Source: an uncultured Acidobacteriota bacterium
GTDB lineage: Bacteria; Acidobacteriota; UBA6911; CAINFC01
Assembly (NCBI GenBank): GCA_903847975.1
Contig: CAINFC010000135.1
Span: 1 to 35,648, forward strand
Reading direction: 5' to 3'
DNA length: 35,648 bases
The translations under genes and the position numbers were made by a program. Each line of letters begins with the position of its first letter. Position 1 is the stretch's first letter. The notes beneath the pieces are model-generated. The model saw nothing but the letters and a program-made list of their open reading frames with translations, did not search any database and was not told where the DNA came from. Shown piece by piece: positions 31,579-35,648 of this stretch.

Positions 31579-31887
31579 ATGAGTGAAGGTACTGGAGCAG
31601 GAGAAAAATTCCTGTTTTTTGCCATTGGCGCCCTGATTGGTGCCGCGATCGGCATGTTATTCGCGCCTAAGTCCGGCCAGGAGTCCCGGGAGCTGATTTC
31701 CAGGCGTTTTCGTGATGGAGTAGACTTCCTGTCGGAGCAGAAGCAAAGTGTCGGGGAACGTGCGTCCTCCCTGGTTCAGGAAGGCAAGGATATCCTTTCC
31801 CGGCAGAAGGAATCTCTGGCAGCGGCTTTTGAAGCCGGCCGGCAGGCTTATCGCGAGGAGATCGGCAAATCTCAGGCTGAGTCCTAA
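31579..31887 (+). CDS. YtxH-like small membrane protein
   Basis: 102 residues from ATG 31579, which has GAAGGAG nine bases upstream; an upstream ATG at 31549 lacks a binding site. The N-terminus has one membrane segment, FLFFAIGALIGAAIGMLFAP, immediately followed by KSGQESRELI, the standard YtxH/gas-vesicle-like pattern. The remainder is charged, helical and Gln/Glu-rich, probably a coiled coil facing the cytoplasm. YtxH-domain proteins are often stress- or envelope-linked, with no defined activity. A membrane-coiled-coil gene follows after 83 bp, separated by a strong hairpin. Confidence 0.85.
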   Translation: MSEGTGAGEKFLFFAIGALIGAAIGMLFAPKSGQESRELISRRFRDGVDFLSEQKQSVGERASSLVQEGKDILSRQKESLAAAFEAGRQAYREEIGKSQAES

Positions 31888-31921
31888 GCCGCTCCCGAAT
31901 CGTGTACAGAATCCCATTTTG

Positions 31922-31955
31922 GCGAATACGGTAGCCGAACAGCTTCCGTATTCGC
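31922..31955 (+). promoter_or_regulatory. Strong hairpin just before the GTG start of the DUF948-like gene
   Basis: GCGAATACGG (31922-31931) pairs perfectly with CCGTATTCGC (31946-31955). After a single T-T mismatch AGC/GCT also pairs, leaving a six-base loop CGAACA. Six bases on is the GGAGG binding site (31961-31965) and the GTG start. There is no U-tract, so translation or mRNA-stability control is more likely than termination. Confidence 0.55.
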
Positions 31956-31970
31956 TCTCTGGAGGCCATT

Positions 31971-32507
31971 GTGGAGAACCAAACCCTTTTGATCCTGATC
32001 ACCGTCTTTATCGGCTTGACTGCAGGCGCCATGCTGATCCAAGGTTTGGCGATTTACGGGATGTACAAGCGATTTCAGCAGCTGTCCGCACGGGTGGAGG
32101 CCCTGACGGAGGATACCCGCAAGAAAACACAGGCCATCACCGAGAGCCTGCAGCAGACCATCGAAATGACCCGGTCTTTCATGGACGGGGTACAGAAAAT
32201 CAGCGAAAATGTCATATCGATCGCCGAACTGGTTCACGGGCGCCTGGCTGATTTGGACCGCCTGGTCGGCGAAAGCACCACGGCCGTTCGCCGCCAGGTA
32301 AATCGCTACCAGGAAGTGCTGGACAAGGCGGCGGGTCGAATGGATCAAAGCCTGGATATCTGGTACAACAGCGTGATCTCTCCGGCGATCGAACTGGGGG
32401 CTTTGATCAAGGGGATCAAAACCGGATTCAATTTTTTCCTCAGCCGCCGGGCGGGAGCCCGTAAATCAAGGGCCCACAACCAGCCCGATGAAGAGCTCTT
32501 TATTTAA
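31971..32507 (+). CDS. DUF948-like membrane protein with coiled coil
   Basis: 178 residues starting at GTG with GGAGG five bases upstream. A single membrane segment, LLILITVFIGLTAGAMLIQG, occupies residues about 6-30. It is followed by a long amphipathic helix (about 33-125) with heptad-like hydrophobic spacing (FQQLSARVEALTEDTRKKTQ and onwards), similar to DUF948 and methyl-accepting-like helical proteins. The C-terminus is basic (RRAGARKSRAHN). No enzymatic motif. Pairing with a YtxH gene is frequent in bacteria (both encode TM-plus-coiled-coil proteins), suggesting a joint envelope role, which is inference. It converges on fabH with 27 bp between. Confidence 0.75.
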   Translation: MENQTLLILITVFIGLTAGAMLIQGLAIYGMYKRFQQLSARVEALTEDTRKKTQAITESLQQTIEMTRSFMDGVQKISENVISIAELVHGRLADLDRLVGESTTAVRRQVNRYQEVLDKAAGRMDQSLDIWYNSVISPAIELGALIKGIKTGFNFFLSRRAGARKSRAHNQPDEELFI

Positions 32508-32534
32508 AGGCGCGGCCGGGCGGCCGGAGGAACT

Positions 32535-33539
32535 TTAGTTCATCTCCCAGCGGAGCAGGATGCTCCCCCAGGTGAAACCGGCCCCGAAGCTGGCCAGAAC
32601 GATCAGGTCTCCTTTTTGGATGCGCTTGTCCTGGTGCGCCTCGTAAAGGCCGATGGGGATGGTAGCCGCGGTGGTATTGGCATAGCGTTCGATATTGCAG
32701 AGCACCACCGATTGGTCTACGCCCAGTTTTTCCGCGCAGGCATCGATGATCCGCTTGTTCGCCTGATGGGGGACAAAGAGCTTCAGATCCTTGATGTCGA
32801 CTCCGTTCCGGGCCAGGATTTCCTGGCTGACGTCGGCCATGCCTTTTACGGCGAATTTAAAAACCGTTTTCCCGTCCTGGTGAACGTAGTGCATCTTTTT
32901 ATCCACGGTTTCGTGGCTGGGGGGATTCATGCTGCCGCCGCCGGGCATGTAGAGGTACTTTCCGCCGGCGCCGTCCGAGCGCAGGATCATGTCCATAATC
33001 CCTTTCTCCCCTTCTTCTGCCGGCTCCAGGAGCACGGCTCCGGCGGCGTCTCCGAACAGTACGCAGGTGGCCCGGTCATGAAAATCGATGATGGAGGACA
33101 TGACATCCGAGCCGATCACCAGGACCTTCCGGCAGGTGCCGTTGGAAACAAACTGCGCTCCCACGGAAAGAGCGTACAGAAAACCGCTGCAGGCTCCGGA
33201 AAGATCGAATCCCCAGGCGTTTTTGGCGCCGATCTTTTCCTGAACGATGCAGGCAGTGGGGGGGAAGAACATATCCGGGGTGACCGTGGCGACGATGATC
33301 ATCTGGATATCCAGCGGATCCAGGCCCCGGGCCTGCAGCACCTGGCGGGCAGCGCGGGAGGCCAGGTCCGAGTTGCATTCCCCCGGTTTGACCATGTGGC
33401 GCTGAACAATTCCCGTGCGGGTGCGGATCCAGTGGTCGGTGGTGTCCACCATGGTTTCCATGTCTTTGTTGGTGAGAATCCGGTCGGGGACGGCAATTCC
33501 CACGGCGGTGATCTTTGCGGCAGATACGACTTTGCTCAA
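32535..33539 (-). CDS. fabH: 3-oxoacyl-ACP synthase III (KAS III)
   Basis: 334 residues from a TTG start at 33539 (AGGATAATATT just upstream), which gives the usual N-terminus SKVVSAAKITAVGIAVPDRI; no ATG exists at a sensible place, and a longer TTG frame adds a sequence unlike the family. FabH condenses acetyl-CoA (or another acyl-CoA) with malonyl-ACP to begin fatty-acid synthesis. The catalytic triad is present: Cys117 in DLSGACSGFLYAL, His258 in VPHQANKRI, Asn288 in ERYANTTAATIPI. GDAAGAVLLEP and the C-terminal FGAGFTWGSILLRW are standard. It lies 125 bp downstream of hisG. An ordinary KAS III or a paralogue for a branched or secondary acyl chain cannot be told apart from sequence. Confidence 0.93.
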   Translation of the reverse strand: MSKVVSAAKITAVGIAVPDRILTNKDMETMVDTTDHWIRTRTGIVQRHMVKPGECNSDLASRAARQVLQARGLDPLDIQMIIVATVTPDMFFPPTACIVQEKIGAKNAWGFDLSGACSGFLYALSVGAQFVSNGTCRKVLVIGSDVMSSIIDFHDRATCVLFGDAAGAVLLEPAEEGEKGIMDMILRSDGAGGKYLYMPGGGSMNPPSHETVDKKMHYVHQDGKTVFKFAVKGMADVSQEILARNGVDIKDLKLFVPHQANKRIIDACAEKLGVDQSVVLCNIERYANTTAATIPIGLYEAHQDKRIQKGDLIVLASFGAGFTWGSILLRWEMN

Positions 33540-33664
33540 AATATTATCCTGTCCCAATAGCTCCGTTGACTCATTATAAAGCCAAGAAACATAGCACAGA
33601 ACCGGTTTCGCATCAACCCTTGGGGGAAAATCGTGAAGAGGTTCCGCCAAGGGCGGGGTGATGC

Positions 33665-34714
33665 CTAGAACAGGACCACGTCCGTGCTGGGGATCGAGGA
33701 AAGGATCGGCATGGTATCGATGCTTTTAGCCTTGAGCTTGGCCAGTTCGTAGCGGATCCGGGCTACCGGCAGGTTCCTGTCGGCGGTGTCGACCTGGATG
33801 CTGAACTGCGTGTAGTCCCGGCCGGCGATCTGCGTGGGTTCGTCGGCGAACAGGTTGTTTTCCGCCAGGTATTTTTCCACCTGGGCCGCTTCGGAATTCA
33901 TAACGTTGAATACGATCAGCACCTTGTTTTCGGCATTGACGGCCCCGTACAGGTTCAGCACGAACATGCGCAGCAGCTCCCGTTTCTGCCCGTCCTTCAA
34001 TATTTCCGGATTGATCCAGATGCCGGCTTCCGATTCCATCACCGTATCGATGATTTTCAACCCGTAATTCTTGATGGTTCCTCCGGACTGGGTGATTTCC
34101 ATGCCGATATCCGCGCCCCGGTTCTTGACTTTGGATTCCGTTTTCCCCCAGGTTTCGTAAATCAGGATTCCTTCGCTGATCTTGGGGGGAGTTTTGTATT
34201 TCTGCACGGAAAAAGGGGCAGACTGTTTGGCCAGACCGAGCTTTTCCAGCTTGTTCCTCAGCCAGTCCAGAGCGGTGTAGGGCAGTTCGGAAACCACGGT
34301 GATCAGAGGTTTTTCCCGGCAGAGAGCCGTAAGGAACTCGTCGGTGGTGTTGGCCGGATTCTTATCGTCGATAATGCCGACCAGCTTCACTTTGCCGCGC
34401 TTTAAGGGGAGAACTTTCTCCAGGGTGATCGGCAGGTTGTATTCCAGGTGCAGCTCCACGATGCGCTCCTTGATCCAGTCGTCCCCGGAAATGGCCACGT
34501 CCAGCTCCTGTATCCCCAGCTGGGATCCGAATTCCTGCGGTCGCCCGTCCCATCCGTAAAGGAATTGAACCGTCTTGAAGCCGGTTGGTCCTCCGTCGAC
34601 GTAGCCGGCGGTGACAAATCCGGCATCTTCCAGCAGCTTGACCAGGTTGCCGCCCCGCTGGGGGCTGGCCAGCGATCCGGAAGGCATACCAATTCGTAAA
34701 ATCGTGTTTTCCAT
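33665..34714 (-). CDS. hisG: ATP phosphoribosyltransferase
   Basis: 349 residues, longer than the roughly 285-300 of typical long HisG. It catalyses the first histidine step, ATP plus PRPP to phosphoribosyl-ATP. Seen: ILRIGMPSGSLASPQRGGNL, LDVAISGDDWIKER, the IIDDKNPANTTDEFLTALCR segment, VVSELPYTALDWLRNKLEKL, and the PRPP-binding loop RGADIGMEITQSGGTIKNYG followed by LKIIDTVMESEAGIWIN. The C-terminal part (from about residue 270) resembles a regulatory domain, so it should work without HisZ; none is visible. Start chosen at MENTILRIG; a longer frame overlaps the hisI gap. It follows hisI by 60 bp. Confidence 0.9.
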   Translation of the reverse strand: MENTILRIGMPSGSLASPQRGGNLVKLLEDAGFVTAGYVDGGPTGFKTVQFLYGWDGRPQEFGSQLGIQELDVAISGDDWIKERIVELHLEYNLPITLEKVLPLKRGKVKLVGIIDDKNPANTTDEFLTALCREKPLITVVSELPYTALDWLRNKLEKLGLAKQSAPFSVQKYKTPPKISEGILIYETWGKTESKVKNRGADIGMEITQSGGTIKNYGLKIIDTVMESEAGIWINPEILKDGQKRELLRMFVLNLYGAVNAENKVLIVFNVMNSEAAQVEKYLAENNLFADEPTQIAGRDYTQFSIQVDTADRNLPVARIRYELAKLKAKSIDTMPILSSIPSTDVVLF

Positions 34715-34774
34715 ATGATTCCGATCCAGAAAGTGCCCAAGGCCTTTCCCCTGTGGGGAGGAGCCCGGCAAAGC

Positions 34775-35182
34775 CTAGGAGGGTGCGCCGGCGGTGGTTT
34801 CCACCAGCTCCAGCGTTCCTTCCGCAGTTATTTTTCGGTAATAGCAGGATGTATAGGGCATGGAATCTGGCTTTTTGGCATGGCAGGCCCCTTTTCCCTG
34901 CGGATGCACCAGGTAAAGCAGCGAATTCTGCTCGCAATTGATGCGGATTTCTTCGATCCGCAGCAGGTCGCCGGAGGTGAGCCCCTTCTTCCACAGCTCC
35001 TGGCGGCTGCGGCTCCAGTAAGTGGCGAATCCGCTGCGCCGCGTCTCCTCAAAGGCCTCCCGGTTGGCAAACGCCAGGATCAGCACTTCCCGGGTTACGG
35101 CATCCTGGGTCACCACCGGCACCAGCCCCATTCCGTCGGCCCCAAAATCCAGCAGCAAATCCGTTGTATATTCTTTCGCCAT
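34775..35182 (-). CDS. hisI: Phosphoribosyl-AMP cyclohydrolase, divergent form
   Basis: 135 residues from ATG 35182 (MAKEYTTDLLLDFGADG); an ATG five codons upstream is adjacent to AGGA and less likely. HisI opens the adenine ring of phosphoribosyl-AMP in histidine synthesis. Seen: GLVPVVTQDAVTREVLILAF, ATYWSRSRQELWKKG and TSGDLLRIEEIRINCEQNSL, then GKGACHAKKPDSMPYTSCYY with a zinc-type Cys-His-Cys set. The standard metal motif DCDxD reads NCEQN here, so the second metal site is changed; an eight-residue stretch separates the Cys pair. It belongs to a divergent HisI-like subfamily, probably still functional since hisG follows. A stand-alone enzyme with no HisE domain. Confidence 0.85.
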   Translation of the reverse strand: MAKEYTTDLLLDFGADGMGLVPVVTQDAVTREVLILAFANREAFEETRRSGFATYWSRSRQELWKKGLTSGDLLRIEEIRINCEQNSLLYLVHPQGKGACHAKKPDSMPYTSCYYRKITAEGTLELVETTAGAPS

Positions 35183-35648
35183 AGCTTTCGAAATCATTCC
35201 TGAAGGTCTCAAAACGATATCGGACAACTGCCAATTTTTTGTCAGTTCCAGTCCGGGACCAAGCTAAATATACACCGGACCGCTCCTCTTTGTCATGATC
35301 GCAGCAGTGTTTTGCGTTTGAAAATCAAGAATTACCTGAATTGTAGTAAGCTTTAACATGCGGTGTGATAAAGTTTCCGGTCCTAATTGAAAATGGTAAA
35401 CCCCCGGCTTTGCCGGGAAGACGAGCAAAGTTTGACAGATACGGGAACAGGCAGTTAGGCAACAAGATGAATTGGACGTTTTAACAAGTCCTCTTTTGAA
35501 CTCGACCATTACAAGAATAGTAATAAGGTCATAGCTAAAAAGTTGGATAATTGTCGGATTGAGCATGATGAGATTGCAAATGCCAGATAGTAGCCAATTG
35601 GTAGTCATCTAAATTGACCGCTTTGAGCGGCTAAGTGTTACAAGCCTC
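35183..35648. other. AT-richer terminal region without a convincing gene
   Basis: The last about 470 bases are clearly less GC-rich than the rest. They contain a small hairpin CCCGGCTTTGCCGGG (35403-35417) and a minus-strand ORF (35264-35608) whose translation shows no recognisable motif and lacks a binding site. Possibly old insertion or repeat remnant; it runs off the window. A TATATT (minus strand, about 35266-35271) could be a -10 for hisI. Confidence 0.45.

Noticed and set aside
35264-35608. 114-codon minus-strand ORF in the AT-rich tail
   Set aside because: No motif, no ribosome binding site, and composition unlike the neighbouring genes; more likely repeat remnant.

Overview
The window reads as a chromosomal segment of a Gram-negative, GC-rich bacterium. 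It has a TonB-dependent outer-membrane receptor with an N-terminal carboxypeptidase-regulatory-like domain, several Tat-type or Sec-type exported proteins, an export-oriented subtilase, and a multihaem NapC/NirT cytochrome. This mix, plus SelD with its selenium partners, is most like Acidobacteriota or Aminicenantes-type anaerobic lineages. That placement is inference from gene style, not from a marker gene. No rRNA, tRNA, CRISPR array, integrase or intact transposase was seen.

Layout. 1-507 is a gene-free block of repeats. 508-10124 is a minus-strand run: a Thr/Ser-linker secreted protein, a long U32 protein, a ThuA-like protein, an exported aldo/keto-reductase-like protein that lacks the usual catalytic residues, a D-malate/tartrate dehydrogenase and a DASS dicarboxylate transporter overlapping it by ATGA. 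10280-22952 is a plus-strand surface/secretion region: TonB receptor, 1679-residue subtilase with PA and beta-helix regions, a small exported protein, and a 1280-residue matrixin-like protein whose zinc motif is altered (HNVGH instead of HExGH). Three secreted proteins of this locus share a repeated C-terminal module of unknown function. 22953-23280 is another repeat block.

23281-27526 (minus) holds an exported-looking URO-D family protein and a compact four-gene selenium operon: yedF, cysteine desulfurase-like, DUF3343, selD. 27653-30364 (plus) holds a left-handed beta-helix GlmU-like protein and a hexahaem membrane cytochrome. 30628-35182 holds thiD (minus), two small membrane/coiled-coil proteins (plus), and fabH, a long hisG and a divergent hisI (minus). 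35183-35648 is AT-richer DNA without a convincing gene.

The most striking non-coding structure is a family of intergenic palindromes. A roughly 44-bp hairpin (consensus GACTTTTTGCGAAGCCATC, AAAACA loop, inverted half) recurs across the window. In three places one of these lies beside a roughly 90-bp pyrimidine/purine hairpin, forming a composite repeat.
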